From Terrimonas_A sp040509495 (GTDB lineage: Bacteria; Bacteroidota; Bacteroidia; Chitinophagales; Chitinophagaceae): a stretch of 64,000 nucleotides of DNA. The notes under the pieces were generated by a model. That model did no database searches, had not been told where the DNA came from, and was given only the letters and a program-made list of their open reading frames with translations. The position numbers were made by a program, and so were the translations under genes. The stretch covers positions 1-64,000 of the forward strand of contig JBEVKW010000350.1 in assembly GCA_040509495.1 (NCBI GenBank). The letters are read 5' to 3'. Of the stretch, positions 1 to 7,716 are shown piece after piece. Position 1 is the stretch's first letter; every line of letters starts with the position of its first letter.

Positions 1-66
1 ACTTTAGACACTGCTAATATTTTACACTTTGTTATTTATTAACACTCAATCAGCATTTTTAAATAG

Positions 67-492
67 ATGAAACCGGTAAACAATCCTTCTTTGGCCGTTG
101 TAGCTGAAAAACATGAATACGTGGTTTACAACGATGACAAAGTTCCGTTGCATGTGGCTTTGCAGTTGATTGAACTCGGATACACTATAACGACGGATAG
201 TCCGTTGATGCAAGATTGCTTTGTTTACGCGGAAATGGCGCTTACCAATGACGGTATGAAGTTGGTGCCTGTCATGGTAACTAAACTGCGGTCTAACCTG
301 AAAGAAATGTATTTCAGTCTTACCGTCCATAACTTTTTTGGTCCGAACGTTTTCGGAGAAGTTTGGAAACTTTCACCATATCGGAGACCAGTCTTTGATT
401 ATGAGAAATATGCAAGGGGTGGGAACGGCGCTCTTTTAGGTGCAAATACTCTCTGGACAAACGGAGACCCGTTTGCAACTGTTGCAAAATGA
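67..492 (+). CDS. Hypothetical protein (141 aa)
   Basis: I do not recognise a family. The protein starts at ATG 67 without a Shine-Dalgarno sequence. It is a mixed alpha/beta protein with no membrane segment. Its last residues (FATVAK) are encoded by the dispersed palindrome at 475-485, which ends four bases before the ATG of the next gene at 489, so the two genes overlap by four bases (ATGA). Translational coupling with the downstream gene is likely. Confidence 0.8.
   Translation: MKPVNNPSLAVVAEKHEYVVYNDDKVPLHVALQLIELGYTITTDSPLMQDCFVYAEMALTNDGMKLVPVMVTKLRSNLKEMYFSLTVHNFFGPNVFGEVWKLSPYRRPVFDYEKYARGGNGALLGANTLWTNGDPFATVAK
475..485. repeat. Palindrome copy 1 (GCAACTGTTGC)
   Basis: T-centred copy at the 3' end of the 67-492 gene, read as FATVAK, immediately before the next start codon. 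Confidence 0.95.
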
Positions 493-806
493 AACTTCCC
501 GTAGGCACCAAACTAATCCGCATCGCTCCGCCGTCAGTCCGTCTAGTGGACGATATAAGGCGGGCAAATGTCAAGCTGCATATTGCTAATTGGTGCCTGT
601 CTCTATACCCTGCCATTATCGTTCCTAACATCGCGGAAGAATTGACAAATTATCTGTTTGCATTGCCGGACATCATGCGAATCACTATGCTTAATGACTT
701 GCCATTTGCGGATATTCTGCAACGTGGAATTGACTCCGGAAAAGTGATAGAACCCGGCTTGCAACAGTTGCGAATGCAGGCGCAAAAGTTTTCTGTCGGA
801 TCATAA
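489..806 (+). CDS. Hypothetical protein (105 aa)
   Basis: No family is recognised. It begins with MKLPVGTKLIRIA, an N-terminal pattern (MKLP followed by basic residues) that recurs in otherwise different genes at 2330, 12432 and 48271. The middle looks alpha-helical and hydrophobic. The stretch around IANWCLSLYPAIIVP weakly resembles the C-terminal part of the 12432-13034 product. The palindrome at 761-771 encodes LQQLR near the C-terminus. It overlaps the upstream gene by four bases. Confidence 0.8.
   Translation: MKLPVGTKLIRIAPPSVRLVDDIRRANVKLHIANWCLSLYPAIIVPNIAEELTNYLFALPDIMRITMLNDLPFADILQRGIDSGKVIEPGLQQLRMQAQKFSVGS
761..771. repeat. Palindrome copy 2 (GCAACAGTTGC)
   Basis: A-centred copy near the 3' end of the 489-806 gene, read in the QQL frame. 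Confidence 0.95.
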
Positions 807-813
807 ATTACAC

Positions 814-841
814 TTGCAATAACCCGCCCTTGGACTAGACT
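814..841 (+). promoter_or_regulatory. Sigma-70-like promoter candidate
   Basis: TTGCAA at 814-819, a 16-bp spacer and TAGACT at 836-841, in the 108-bp gap before the 915-2234 gene. It has the same geometry as the other promoter candidates in the window. The rest of the gap shows no other structure. Confidence 0.5.
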
Positions 842-914
842 AAATCCGTTGCCGAAAGGCATTTACCGCGAATAACCCAAAACAAAATAACCCAAAGCTT
901 TACCGCTTACTAAC

Positions 915-2234
915 ATGCCTAGACCCACTAAACAACCCGCCCCCGCCCCTACTCCTGCCGCTGAACCCGCTACGGAGGAAACCGTCAAATTTGAGGAAGG
1001 TGAGGTGCTGAAATTCCTTGGATACACCGAAGAGCCAAAGGAAGTTGCGCCGGAACTCCGGCTTGACGCGGACGAATTTGTCCAAGTCATGAATGAAGTC
1101 GAAGAGGAAGACGGACCATGGTATAACGTTTCTAACGTCTTTGCCCGCACTGGCGAGGAAGACGCGCCGCAACGTGAGGCTATCGTTCATCACAGCGAAC
1201 TTCGCGCCACTACACCGGAGGAAGACGCGGAAGTTGAAGCCGCCTATCCGAAAGAGGAAGGCACGGAAGAGAACACGGAAGGTGCGGAAGGTGGCGTTAC
1301 GCTTGACGGCGCTGCCGCTCCTGCTGGCAAGGGCAAAGGCAAAGGCGGACGCGCAAAAGGCAGCAAGAAAAAGCCTACCATGTTCGCCAGTCTCCAAGCC
1401 GCCCTTGATGGCGGTAAGGACGTTGTCAAATTCGTTATCGAATCCGCGAAAGCCGTTGAACAGCAGAGCTTTGACATCGGGGGTGGTCTCCTGATTATCA
1501 AGGAAGACAAGCTGTTTGCGAAGGAAACGGATGACGCGGGCAACGCGTATTCTGACGACCTTACCGGCTTTAACAAGTTCGTTGAAGACCGCGTTGGTAT
1601 CTCCGCCCGTCAGGCTCATTACTGGATTACTAACGCCAAAATGCTCCGCAAGATTGCGAAGCATGAACCGCGCCTGCTGGATATGTCATGGCAGCGACTT
1701 GCCGCTATCACTCGCGCTTACGGTGCCCTTGACGCGAAACTCAAGCCGGAAGAAGCCGCTAAGGCGCTGCTGCCGCTGGTGGACCTTGCTAGCCAACCCG
1801 GCATCACCGACAAGGCTATCAAGGACGAAGTGACTACCAATTGGGTTAAGGCCACTGAAACCACTGGCAGTGGAACCGGCAATACAGGCAGCGGACCGGT
1901 CCAGAAACAGACTCGTTTCATGGCTGACCTTTACGGGGATCAAGGCGAGCTTGTCGCCAAAGCGATTGAGGACGCTGGCAAGCGTGCCGGCAAACCCGGT
2001 GACAAAGCCGCCGCGCTCCTGTTCATTGTCGATTACTATATGTCGAGTCAGGGAGCGGAGCCGCTTCCGGAAACGCCAGTGGCTGAAACTGCTGCCGCTG
2101 AAACTGCTGCCGCTGAAACTCCGGCTGCTGAAACTGCCGCTCCTGTTGCGGAAGCCGCGAAAGCGCCCGCTGCTACCCCGGTCGCAACAGTTGCGAAGAA
2201 AGCGCCTGCCAAAAAGGCTGTTACCAAAAAATAA
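915..2234 (+). CDS. Putative DNA-binding protein with acidic N-terminus and Ala/Lys-rich tail (439 aa)
   Basis: Three regions are visible. Residues 1-150 are Pro/Ala-rich, then strongly acidic, ending in a Gly/Lys-rich linker (GKGKGKGGRAKG). Residues about 155-300 form a predicted helical domain whose part FVEDRVGISARQAHYWI reads like a helix-turn-helix of the DUF3102 or ParB-accessory kind. Residues about 390-439 form a histone H1- or TolA-like tail with 15-bp tandem repeats (AETAA units, about 2080-2160) ending VATVAKKAPAKKAVTKK. The tail suggests non-specific DNA binding. A palindrome copy lies in the tail. Function is inferred only; it is one candidate for the protein that reads the dispersed palindrome. 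A promoter candidate lies at 814-841 and a hairpin follows the gene. Confidence 0.6.
   Translation: MPRPTKQPAPAPTPAAEPATEETVKFEEGEVLKFLGYTEEPKEVAPELRLDADEFVQVMNEVEEEDGPWYNVSNVFARTGEEDAPQREAIVHHSELRATTPEEDAEVEAAYPKEEGTEENTEGAEGGVTLDGAAAPAGKGKGKGGRAKGSKKKPTMFASLQAALDGGKDVVKFVIESAKAVEQQSFDIGGGLLIIKEDKLFAKETDDAGNAYSDDLTGFNKFVEDRVGISARQAHYWITNAKMLRKIAKHEPRLLDMSWQRLAAITRAYGALDAKLKPEEAAKALLPLVDLASQPGITDKAIKDEVTTNWVKATETTGSGTGNTGSGPVQKQTRFMADLYGDQGELVAKAIEDAGKRAGKPGDKAAALLFIVDYYMSSQGAEPLPETPVAETAAAETAAAETPAAETAAPVAEAAKAPAATPVATVAKKAPAKKAVTKK
2080..2160 (+). repeat. 15-bp tandem repeats inside the Ala/Glu/Thr-rich tail
   Basis: Imperfect tandem copies of GCTGAAACTGCTGCC encode repeated AETAA in the C-terminal tail of the 915-2234 product. 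Confidence 0.8.
2184..2194. repeat. Palindrome copy 3
   Basis: A-centred copy, flanks C and G; read as VATVAKK in the basic C-terminal tail, about 40 bases before the stop. Confidence 0.95.
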
Positions 2235-2260
2235 CCAAACGGCCACGGTTCGCCTATAAC

Positions 2261-2298
2261 GCAAAGCGCCATTCTGTTAACTCAGTTTGGCGCTTTGC
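2261..2298. terminator. Hairpin, possible terminator
   Basis: An 11-bp perfect stem (GCAAAGCGCCA with TGGCGCTTTGC) around a 16-base loop, after the stop at 2234. No clear U-run follows, so termination is uncertain. The descending arm overlaps the -35 box of the next promoter. Confidence 0.5.
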
Positions 2299-2322
2299 CA
2301 TGTTCATAACTTAGCCTATATT
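2295..2322 (+). promoter_or_regulatory. Promoter candidate giving a leaderless mRNA
   Basis: TTGCCA at 2295-2300, a 16-bp spacer and TATATT at 2317-2322. The ATG at 2330 lies only 7 bases after the -10 box, about where transcription would begin. Confidence 0.6.
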
Positions 2323-2329
2323 TCCTTGC

Positions 2330-3214
2330 ATGAAACTGCCACTCAGACCGCTACAGCGTGTTGCTATTCCCCGATTGGCTCCGGAAGCTGAACCACGTCC
2401 GCCACGAGACCCTAACTTACCGCGACGGCCACGGGGAAGGCCCGCTAGACCAGCAGCACAACCGGGGAGAGAGAATGATACGGTGCAAGCTATCGTAGCG
2501 CTGCTTAACACATTACCTCCGCACTTGAGGGAGGAATTTTATAGAGCGCCAACCGGAGTCGTTCCTCCGGATGCTCAACAGAGAACGAGACCCACGGGGC
2601 AGGAATTAACCCGCCCTTCAACCTCGCTTAGGGTTCTTTCTAACCGAAGAACCAGAGTCGAAGCTTATAACCCGTTCCGCCATGACAACCCTGAAATTTA
2701 TATGGAATATCTTATTCAAGGTATTCAGCTATTGATTATGCAGGGAGTCAATAGCCGTGTGGAATATGAATATCTTTATGGCGCATCTTCTGAGCAAATC
2801 AGCCAAGCGCTTCACGAAATCAATATTCGTTATCAGGCTTCCGGAGGAAGTATGGATGTTAAGCCGCTGAGAGCGGAAATGCTGGACCGGTTGAATTATG
2901 CGGAGCGCAACTTATGGAATGACTATCATTCCGCGCCTGAATCTGCCAAAACAAAAATCTTCGGAAACTGGCTCAAACTAACTGAGCACCGGATGATGAT
3001 TTCTGGCCTTAGCAAAGAATCAATTGAAATGATTTTGGAAGTTAAAGGAGACCACGGTATTATGCAGCGCATGAAGAATCAGGACGGTATGCTAACTACT
3101 TTCACGCGTTTGTGTGATATGATTGAAGACGTTCAAACCCGTGAACTCCGGCAAGCATTGCAAGGCAATAGACCGGTGCAAGAAGCCGTATTGGTGGACA
3201 ATTTGGCGGAGTGA
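2330..3214 (+). CDS. Hypothetical protein with Pro/Arg-rich N-terminus (294 aa)
   Basis: The first 60 or so residues are rich in Pro, Arg and Ala and look disordered (MKLPLRPLQRVAIPRLAP). The rest is predicted alpha-helical and soluble, including segments around YMEYLIQGIQLLIMQGV and MISGLSKESIEMILEVKG. No family is recognised. A helical DNA-packaging or scaffold role is possible but not shown. It has its own promoter candidate and is followed by a palindrome and a strong terminator, so it may be a single-gene transcription unit. Confidence 0.8.
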   Translation: MKLPLRPLQRVAIPRLAPEAEPRPPRDPNLPRRPRGRPARPAAQPGRENDTVQAIVALLNTLPPHLREEFYRAPTGVVPPDAQQRTRPTGQELTRPSTSLRVLSNRRTRVEAYNPFRHDNPEIYMEYLIQGIQLLIMQGVNSRVEYEYLYGASSEQISQALHEINIRYQASGGSMDVKPLRAEMLDRLNYAERNLWNDYHSAPESAKTKIFGNWLKLTEHRMMISGLSKESIEMILEVKGDHGIMQRMKNQDGMLTTFTRLCDMIEDVQTRELRQALQGNRPVQEAVLVDNLAE

Positions 3215-3217
3215 TTT

Positions 3218-3228
3218 GCAACAGTTGC
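3218..3228. repeat. Palindrome copy 4
   Basis: A-centred intergenic copy, four bases after the stop codon at 3214 and just ahead of the terminator. Confidence 0.95.
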
Positions 3229-3250
3229 AAACCTCCCCCGAAAGACGCGA

Positions 3251-3277
3251 CCCGCCGGAGAAATCTGGCGGGTTTTT
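3251..3277 (+). terminator. Rho-independent terminator
   Basis: CCCGCC (3251-3256) pairs with GGCGGG (3267-3272) and is followed by TTTTTCTTT. It ends the 2330-3214 unit. Confidence 0.85.
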
Positions 3278-3292
3278 CTTTGAAAAAATCGC

Positions 3293-3320
3293 TTGCGCCG
3301 GGAAAACCACGGGGTATTTT
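3293..3320 (+). promoter_or_regulatory. Promoter candidate, GGGGTAKTTT class
   Basis: TTGCGC at 3293-3298, a 16-bp spacer ending GGGG, and TATTTT at 3315-3320. The spacer and -10 box resemble those at 11358-11385. It is followed by the CAAGTGACATTGAA element. Confidence 0.65.
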
Positions 3321-3330
3321 CCGGAAGTCA

Positions 3331-3344
3331 CAAGTGACATTGAA
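3331..3344 (+). promoter_or_regulatory. CAAGTGACATTGAA element, copy 1
   Basis: A 14-bp element between the promoter candidate and the ATG, ending two bases before ATG 3347. Other copies lie at 11399, 14896 and, inverted, 12381. Confidence 0.65.
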
Positions 3345-3346
3345 TT

Positions 3347-3820
3347 ATGAAAATGCCCATTGCCCGCAAGCCGATTAGCCGCTCTACCTCCGCCCCTGTC
3401 GCAACTGTTGCGAAACAGACAAAAGGCGGGGTTCCGACTGAAGTTATTACCGCCGTCCTGAAGACGGAAGAGAACAGGATTGCTAAGACCTACGCTGAAA
3501 AAATCTACACTGAAAACCGCGCCACGGTTGCCGCTTACATGGCGGAAAACAAGGTGGAATCTCTTACCGTCGTTGGCGAGGTGGCGGGCAGTTCCCGCAC
3601 GGTTTCTGTCACCTACGGGGACACTTCCAAAAATACCGCATCGCTGGTAAAGCTGCTGGCGAAAAGTAAGCTCTCCTTGAAGCAGCTTTACGATATGGGG
3701 TTGCTTTCCGTGACCGCGAAAGCGATTGAAGACAAGTTAGGGAAACAGCTGGCTACAGAATGTCTGGTTGCTGGGAACCCCAATTACAACGCTTCAACTT
3801 CAAGCAAAATCAATGGATAA
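3347..3820 (+). CDS. Hypothetical protein with basic N-terminal tail (157 aa)
   Basis: The N-terminus (MKMPIARKPISRS, then APVATVAKQ) is a basic Pro-containing disordered tail carrying a palindrome. The folded part has a helix with acidic and basic residues, then beta strands (ESLTVVGEVAGSSRTVSVTYG), then a helical end. No family is recognised. It is the first gene after a terminator, a promoter candidate and the CAAGTGACATTGAA element. Its stop overlaps the next start by eight bases. Confidence 0.8.
   Translation: MKMPIARKPISRSTSAPVATVAKQTKGGVPTEVITAVLKTEENRIAKTYAEKIYTENRATVAAYMAENKVESLTVVGEVAGSSRTVSVTYGDTSKNTASLVKLLAKSKLSLKQLYDMGLLSVTAKAIEDKLGKQLATECLVAGNPNYNASTSSKING
3401..3411. repeat. 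Palindrome copy 5
   Basis: T-centred copy 54 bases after the start of the 3347 gene, read as VATVAKQ. Confidence 0.95.
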
Positions 3821-4073
3821 GGGAGACGTTGTCCAGTTTGCCGGAGGCCGCTACACGGTCGCATCCTCCTTCACGGAAGACAGTCCGGAGGGACCGAAAG
3901 AATATGTTATTGTCAGTCCGTGCGGATGGACCATTCCTGTCTCCGCGCTTCACAAGCCGCCGGTTGAAAAGACAGTCATTTCCGCCCGTGAAAAGATTCG
4001 TTTGAAACTCATGAAACAAAAGCAACGTGAGGAAAGAGAGGACGAAAAACCCATTAAGTTCAGAAAGTTTTGA
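3813..4073 (+). CDS. Hypothetical small protein (86 aa)
   Basis: The start is taken at ATG 3813 (MDKGDVVQFAGGRYTVAS), which overlaps the previous stop. An upstream in-frame ATG exists but would overlap far more. The first half looks like a small beta-barrel of the KOW/SH3 kind (GDVVQFAGGRYTV, EYVIVSPCGWTIPV). The second half is a highly charged helix (RLKLMKQKQREEREDEK). Function unknown. Confidence 0.75.
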   Translation: MDKGDVVQFAGGRYTVASSFTEDSPEGPKEYVIVSPCGWTIPVSALHKPPVEKTVISAREKIRLKLMKQKQREEREDEKPIKFRKF

Positions 4074-4075
4074 TC

Positions 4076-4483
4076 ATGAAAGATAAATACGACAAGGGAT
4101 ATACTCAGCGCGATGCAAGGCCATGCGTTTACATCCTGAAAGAACGCCGTAAGGACAAAAAGAACCCGGAAATTCTGACCTACCGTTATCACGTTTATAC
4201 GACGGATGACTTGGAACACCGTAGGTATTTGCATTCGATTCATGTTCGGATGCCGGTGGCTTGCAAGCCGAAAGGAGCCAGTGCCGTAAAGACGGTTAGA
4301 GGATTTGTCTCGTTTGAAATCCCGTGGGTGCTCTACACGGAAAGCCTACGTCAGGCGGAGCAATTCGCGGAGGTTATCAATCAAACGACTCCGCAAGTGC
4401 GCCGCGCCATTGTGGCGGGCAATAAAGCGCTGGCGAATGCCGCTCCTTGGGTTGAACGAAAAGAAAAGCAAGATAGGCAATAA
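4076..4483 (+). CDS. Hypothetical protein (135 aa)
   Basis: The start is placed at ATG 4076, three bases after the previous stop. An in-frame TTG lies six bases upstream. The protein is basic and alpha/beta, contains RPCVYILKERRKDKK, and ends in a charged helix. The piece RPCVYI also occurs in the 12432-13034 product. No family is recognised. Confidence 0.75.
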   Translation: MKDKYDKGYTQRDARPCVYILKERRKDKKNPEILTYRYHVYTTDDLEHRRYLHSIHVRMPVACKPKGASAVKTVRGFVSFEIPWVLYTESLRQAEQFAEVINQTTPQVRRAIVAGNKALANAAPWVERKEKQDRQ

Positions 4484-4487
4484 TAGC

Positions 4488-4515
4488 TTGCATTGCACGC
4501 GTATAAGGTTAAACT
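4488..4515 (+). promoter_or_regulatory. Promoter candidate
   Basis: TTGCAT at 4488-4493, a 16-bp spacer and TAAACT at 4510-4515, in the 53-bp gap before the acetyltransferase gene at 4537. Confidence 0.5.
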
Positions 4516-4536
4516 AGGAATACTAGTGAAAGCCTT

Positions 4537-4965
4537 ATGCAAAACACTCAAATCACACATAGCTATTACGATAATCAGCTGCAAGTAAGAGCGATGGCTG
4601 ACAAAAGTAATTTTGTTGGCATTATCGAAGCCAACATCGTTAAGATTTCGCATCGTTCCGCCGTGACGGAATTTGCTTTCGATTTGAGCGGCTTGTTCAT
4701 AAGCCGGCTTATGGTTGAAAAGAAATATCGCGGCAAAGGCCACGGAAGAGCGCTGTTTAAGCACTTTCTATCGCTTGCCGATTCCGCGCAAAAAACGGTT
4801 TGTGTGGTCCCTGTTTTAGAGGAAGGGAAGTTCAATTTTTATGGCCTAACCGCTTGGTTTCAGCGGTTAGGTTTTGTCGCGCATACTCACTTGCATGGCG
4901 TCTATGTTCGGCAACCGCAGACGGTTGAAACTCTTACGCTTTTGGATGATGAATCTGAATACTGA
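4537..4965 (+). CDS. GNAT-family N-acetyltransferase (142 aa)
   Basis: The acetyl-CoA-binding motif A of the GNAT fold is visible as KKYRGKGHGRALFKHF around residues 67-82, preceded by a beta strand (LFISRLMVEKKY) and followed by strand-helix elements typical of the fold (NFYGLTAWFQRLGFVAH). Length is normal for a single-domain GNAT. It should move an acetyl group from acetyl-CoA to an amine; the substrate cannot be told. A promoter candidate precedes it. Confidence 0.8.
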   Translation: MQNTQITHSYYDNQLQVRAMADKSNFVGIIEANIVKISHRSAVTEFAFDLSGLFISRLMVEKKYRGKGHGRALFKHFLSLADSAQKTVCVVPVLEEGKFNFYGLTAWFQRLGFVAHTHLHGVYVRQPQTVETLTLLDDESEY

Positions 4966-4966
4966 T

Positions 4967-5311
4967 ATGGCTACAAAGGTAAACATCGCTTTGTGTTCTT
5001 TCTCCGGTGCTTTGCTCATCACGCAAAGCTATAGCTATCTTGTGTTTTCAGTGGTTGTCTTCATGGTAGTCAACCTTTTGCAACTGTTGCAAAAAATCTA
5101 TCGACCGGCTTCCGCGCTGTTGGTGCTCCAAATGGAAACACAATCGCTCAACCTCATTACCCGCAAAGCCTCAAGCTGTAAACTACAGCTGACAGACTTT
5201 TGCGCCCCTTGTTTGTCATTAGGGGTTGAAGGTATTTCCGCGATTCATGACGGCGGAAGCGTTGTTATCAAACGTCCCGGAAAGAAAGATCAAACCATAG
5301 ACCAATTCTAA
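4967..5311 (+). CDS. Small membrane protein (114 aa)
   Basis: The start is ATG 4967, one base after the previous stop. Residues about 6-40 form one long or two short membrane segments (NIALCSFSGALLI, YLVFSVVVFMVVNLL). The palindrome at 5080-5090 encodes LLQLLQ at the end of the hydrophobic stretch. The rest is soluble and ends in charged residues. The stop overlaps the next ATG by one base. Function unknown. Confidence 0.75.
   Translation: MATKVNIALCSFSGALLITQSYSYLVFSVVVFMVVNLLQLLQKIYRPASALLVLQMETQSLNLITRKASSCKLQLTDFCAPCLSLGVEGISAIHDGGSVVIKRPGKKDQTIDQF
5080..5090. repeat. Palindrome copy 6
   Basis: T-centred copy in the middle of the 4967 membrane-protein gene, read as LLQLLQ. Confidence 0.95.
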
Positions 5312-5751
5312 TGCTAACTCCTAATAACCCATTGCCGCGAAATAGCGGAGAACTTGAAGAAGCTAGAATCCAGTCAGGAGGTTTTACTGTCGGTGGAAGA
5401 GCACCGCTTCCAACGGTTATTCCTCCGCCACCTCCTAGAAAAATAGGACGTGACCCCATTGTCGAAAACGTTAGGAAAAAGCTTCTCGGTCGTAGCGACT
5501 TTGGGCTAGCCAAATACGGCATTGGGTTGGACCGCGAAGACCTTGATTTATACGCTTGGCTGAATCATCTTCAGGAGGAATTGATGGACGCGACTAACTA
5601 CGTTGAACGAACAATGCAGGAACTTGGAAAACATACTTCGTTCAAAATGCCGGAGCCGCCAAAACCAAACTATTGGATGATAGTCTATCATGTGATAGCC
5701 TGTCTTTGCATTGTTTACATGCTGGTGAATCTTTTCAATCGCGTCTTATGA
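5311..5751 (+). CDS. Tail-anchored membrane protein (146 aa)
   Basis: The N-terminal 60 residues are Pro/Gly-rich and disordered. A helical middle with acidic and aromatic residues follows. One C-terminal membrane segment (WMIVYHVIACLCIVYMLVNL, about residues 120-140) leaves six residues outside. This is a tail-anchor topology with the bulk in the cytoplasm. It sits between another membrane protein and glycosyltransferase genes, so a role at the inner membrane in surface modification is possible but not proved. Confidence 0.75.
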   Translation: MLTPNNPLPRNSGELEEARIQSGGFTVGGRAPLPTVIPPPPPRKIGRDPIVENVRKKLLGRSDFGLAKYGIGLDREDLDLYAWLNHLQEELMDATNYVERTMQELGKHTSFKMPEPPKPNYWMIVYHVIACLCIVYMLVNLFNRVL

Positions 5752-6389
5752 TAGAACCCGCCCTTTTTCTGCTTTCATGCGATGGACAGAATGAAAGGCG
5801 TGAAGAATCGGTAAAGGAAATTGCAAGGGTTTTTGGACATCGCCGGCTAAACATTGTAACCGGAGCGAACAAGGATGCTGTTGATTGGCAACATAATTTA
5901 GTGAGTGAAGGGCCGGAGTGGATGCGACCGGGTGAAATTTGTTGCGCCAGTGGTCATTTAATTATGGCCATGAGGTTCTTACAAACCGGTTTGCCTTATG
6001 GTTTGTTTTTTGAAGACGATATTAAGTTATTAAAAGGTGCGGGAGACTACTTCCACGCTATAGAAGCCGCTCAATGTTATGCGGATGCCGGAAGTGATAA
6101 ATGGCATTGGCTTAATTTTGAATTCATGTTTCCGAATGATGAAAAAAACAGACCCTATCCGTTAAAAGAATCTTCAAAGCCTATCTTCAGAGCGCATATG
6201 GTTAGCTTTGGAACCGCTTGTTACGCGCTGACCGTTGAAGGTGCTCTGGAAGTCTTACAGCAGAATATTCCTATCCGGATGCCGTCAGACCATATCTTGC
6301 GTTTTGGCTCCGACAATAACCACGTTTTTGCATTCAATACATGGTGCGCCTATGCTGACCAGCGGGGAGCGCCTAGCCTTATACGTTAA
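5748..6389 (+). CDS. Glycosyltransferase family 25-like protein (213 aa)
   Basis: The start is ATG 5748, overlapping the previous stop (ATGA). Features of GT25 (LPS-type) transferases are seen: a first strand ALFLLSCDG, a segment with GEICCASGHLIMAMRF, and the acidic metal-site motif FFEDDI near residue 88. A further segment (FGTACYALTVEGALEVL) fits the C-terminal half of the fold. It is followed with a one-base overlap by a GT32-methyltransferase gene, so the two probably act in one pathway on sugar groups of the virion or host envelope. Confidence 0.7.
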   Translation: MIEPALFLLSCDGQNERREESVKEIARVFGHRRLNIVTGANKDAVDWQHNLVSEGPEWMRPGEICCASGHLIMAMRFLQTGLPYGLFFEDDIKLLKGAGDYFHAIEAAQCYADAGSDKWHWLNFEFMFPNDEKNRPYPLKESSKPIFRAHMVSFGTACYALTVEGALEVLQQNIPIRMPSDHILRFGSDNNHVFAFNTWCAYADQRGAPSLIR

Positions 6390-7681
6390 TGAACCTCCCC
6401 ATTCCTAAAATCATACATTATTTCTGGCATGACGAACGGGCGGAGCCAGAGTGCGTTAGACAGTGGAAGGCTATCATGCCGGACTGGAAATATAACAAAT
6501 TGATTCCTAAACGGGTTATCCATCCTGACCGGGATAAGTTGATTTTGATGCGCGCATGGGCATCCTTAGCTGATGTCGCAAGGTTGCAAGCTTTGTTCCG
6601 GAATGGCGGTATATATCTTGATACCGATATGGAAATCGTCTTTCCTTTTGGTGACGAATTGCTAGAAAGAAGTTGGATATGCATTGAAGGGCAGACGACT
6701 CTTTGTAATGCCGCCATGGGAGCCGTTAAAGGTGATGTGTTCTATCAAATGGCGCATACTATGATTCAACAGTATGATCTTGTTAAGCTTTTTGATCATA
6801 GGATGGCTAACTATGCCGGTCCGGAACTGGTAAGCGCTCTTTATCGAAATACGATTGGACAGTGGCCACAAAACACCTGTCAGGACGGTTTTATACCTGA
6901 CCGTGAAAAAGACGTTAGAATATTTCCTAAGCGGTATTTCTATCCGTATTCATGGAATGAAGCTCCCTGTCCGCCGGCTTCTGATAGCTACGGAATTCAT
7001 CTCTGGAAAGGCAGCTGGAAGGAGCCTGTAAAGCCTATGAAACAAGCTTTTATTGATACATACCGCGACCATAGCTGGCAGTCAACGCATCCGTCAGGAC
7101 CGGGTTCAACTTTTGAGGCTACAAAGGGAGTAGCGGCTATACTGAAAAGAGTAATAGAAACCTATAAAATCAAAAGCATGATTGACGCGCCGTGTGGCGT
7201 GTTTAGTTGGGTTTATGAGCATGGAGTCTTGCAACAGTTGCAAAGTTACATTGGCTTTGATATTGTTCCGGAGGCTATTCGAGACAGTCAGAATGCAGCC
7301 GCTGACGTTGTGAATGAAGGCGGTATGCCCTACCCGCAGTTTCATGAAATGGATTTGGTGAATGATGGCGAGGCCATAGAAGAATGGTCCCCTGACTTGA
7401 TTTTTTCGCGCCACATGACGCAACACCTAAGCACCGAATCCACGGAGAAGTTTTTGAACAGTGTCCTATCGTCTAACGCAAAATATCTCCTGATAACGAG
7501 CCAGCAAGGGACGGACACCAATAACGACGTAGTCACATGGGGTAAGGCGTTAGATGACTACGGATACCGCCCGCAGAATCTTGACCTACCGCCCTTCAAT
7601 CTATCCAAACGAGCGAAATTCCTTTGCACTTATAGCGACTTAACCGCTGACGGTGATTTAAACTTATACAAACTTCGTTGA
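6389..7681 (+). CDS. GT32-like glycosyltransferase fused to a SAM methyltransferase (430 aa)
   Basis: The N-terminal domain (about 1-240) has marks of the DXD sugar-binding glycosyltransferase family GT32: IPKIIHYFWHDERAEPECVRQW at the start and LFRNGGIYLDTDMEIV with the DXD. The C-terminal domain (about 250-430) has class I methyltransferase features: motif I IDAPCGVFSWVYEHGV, an acidic end of strand 2 (YIGFDIVPEAI) and a later LIFSRHMTQHL. It probably adds a sugar and methylates it or a neighbouring group. A palindrome lies inside the methyltransferase domain. A second GT32 gene is found at 62716. Confidence 0.75.
   Translation: MNLPIPKIIHYFWHDERAEPECVRQWKAIMPDWKYNKLIPKRVIHPDRDKLILMRAWASLADVARLQALFRNGGIYLDTDMEIVFPFGDELLERSWICIEGQTTLCNAAMGAVKGDVFYQMAHTMIQQYDLVKLFDHRMANYAGPELVSALYRNTIGQWPQNTCQDGFIPDREKDVRIFPKRYFYPYSWNEAPCPPASDSYGIHLWKGSWKEPVKPMKQAFIDTYRDHSWQSTHPSGPGSTFEATKGVAAILKRVIETYKIKSMIDAPCGVFSWVYEHGVLQQLQSYIGFDIVPEAIRDSQNAAADVVNEGGMPYPQFHEMDLVNDGEAIEEWSPDLIFSRHMTQHLSTESTEKFLNSVLSSNAKYLLITSQQGTDTNNDVVTWGKALDDYGYRPQNLDLPPFNLSKRAKFLCTYSDLTADGDLNLYKLR
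7231..7241. repeat. Palindrome copy 7
   Basis: A-centred copy inside the methyltransferase domain of the 6389 gene, read as LQQLQ. Confidence 0.95.
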
Positions 7682-7705
7682 CTCCGAAAGACCCGCCCTT
7701 ATACT
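7678..7705 (+). promoter_or_regulatory. Promoter candidate overlapping the stop of the GT32 gene
   Basis: TTGACT at 7678-7683, a 16-bp spacer containing CCCGCCCT, and TATACT at 7700-7705, 11 bases before ATG 7717. Both boxes are close to consensus. Confidence 0.7.
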
Positions 7706-7716
7706 TACTTACAAGC

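Noticed and set aside
900..1664. Minus-strand open frame of 254 codons opposite the 915 gene
   Set aside because: Composition is the mirror of the Glu/Ala/Lys-rich plus-strand protein; no start context or promoter is seen.
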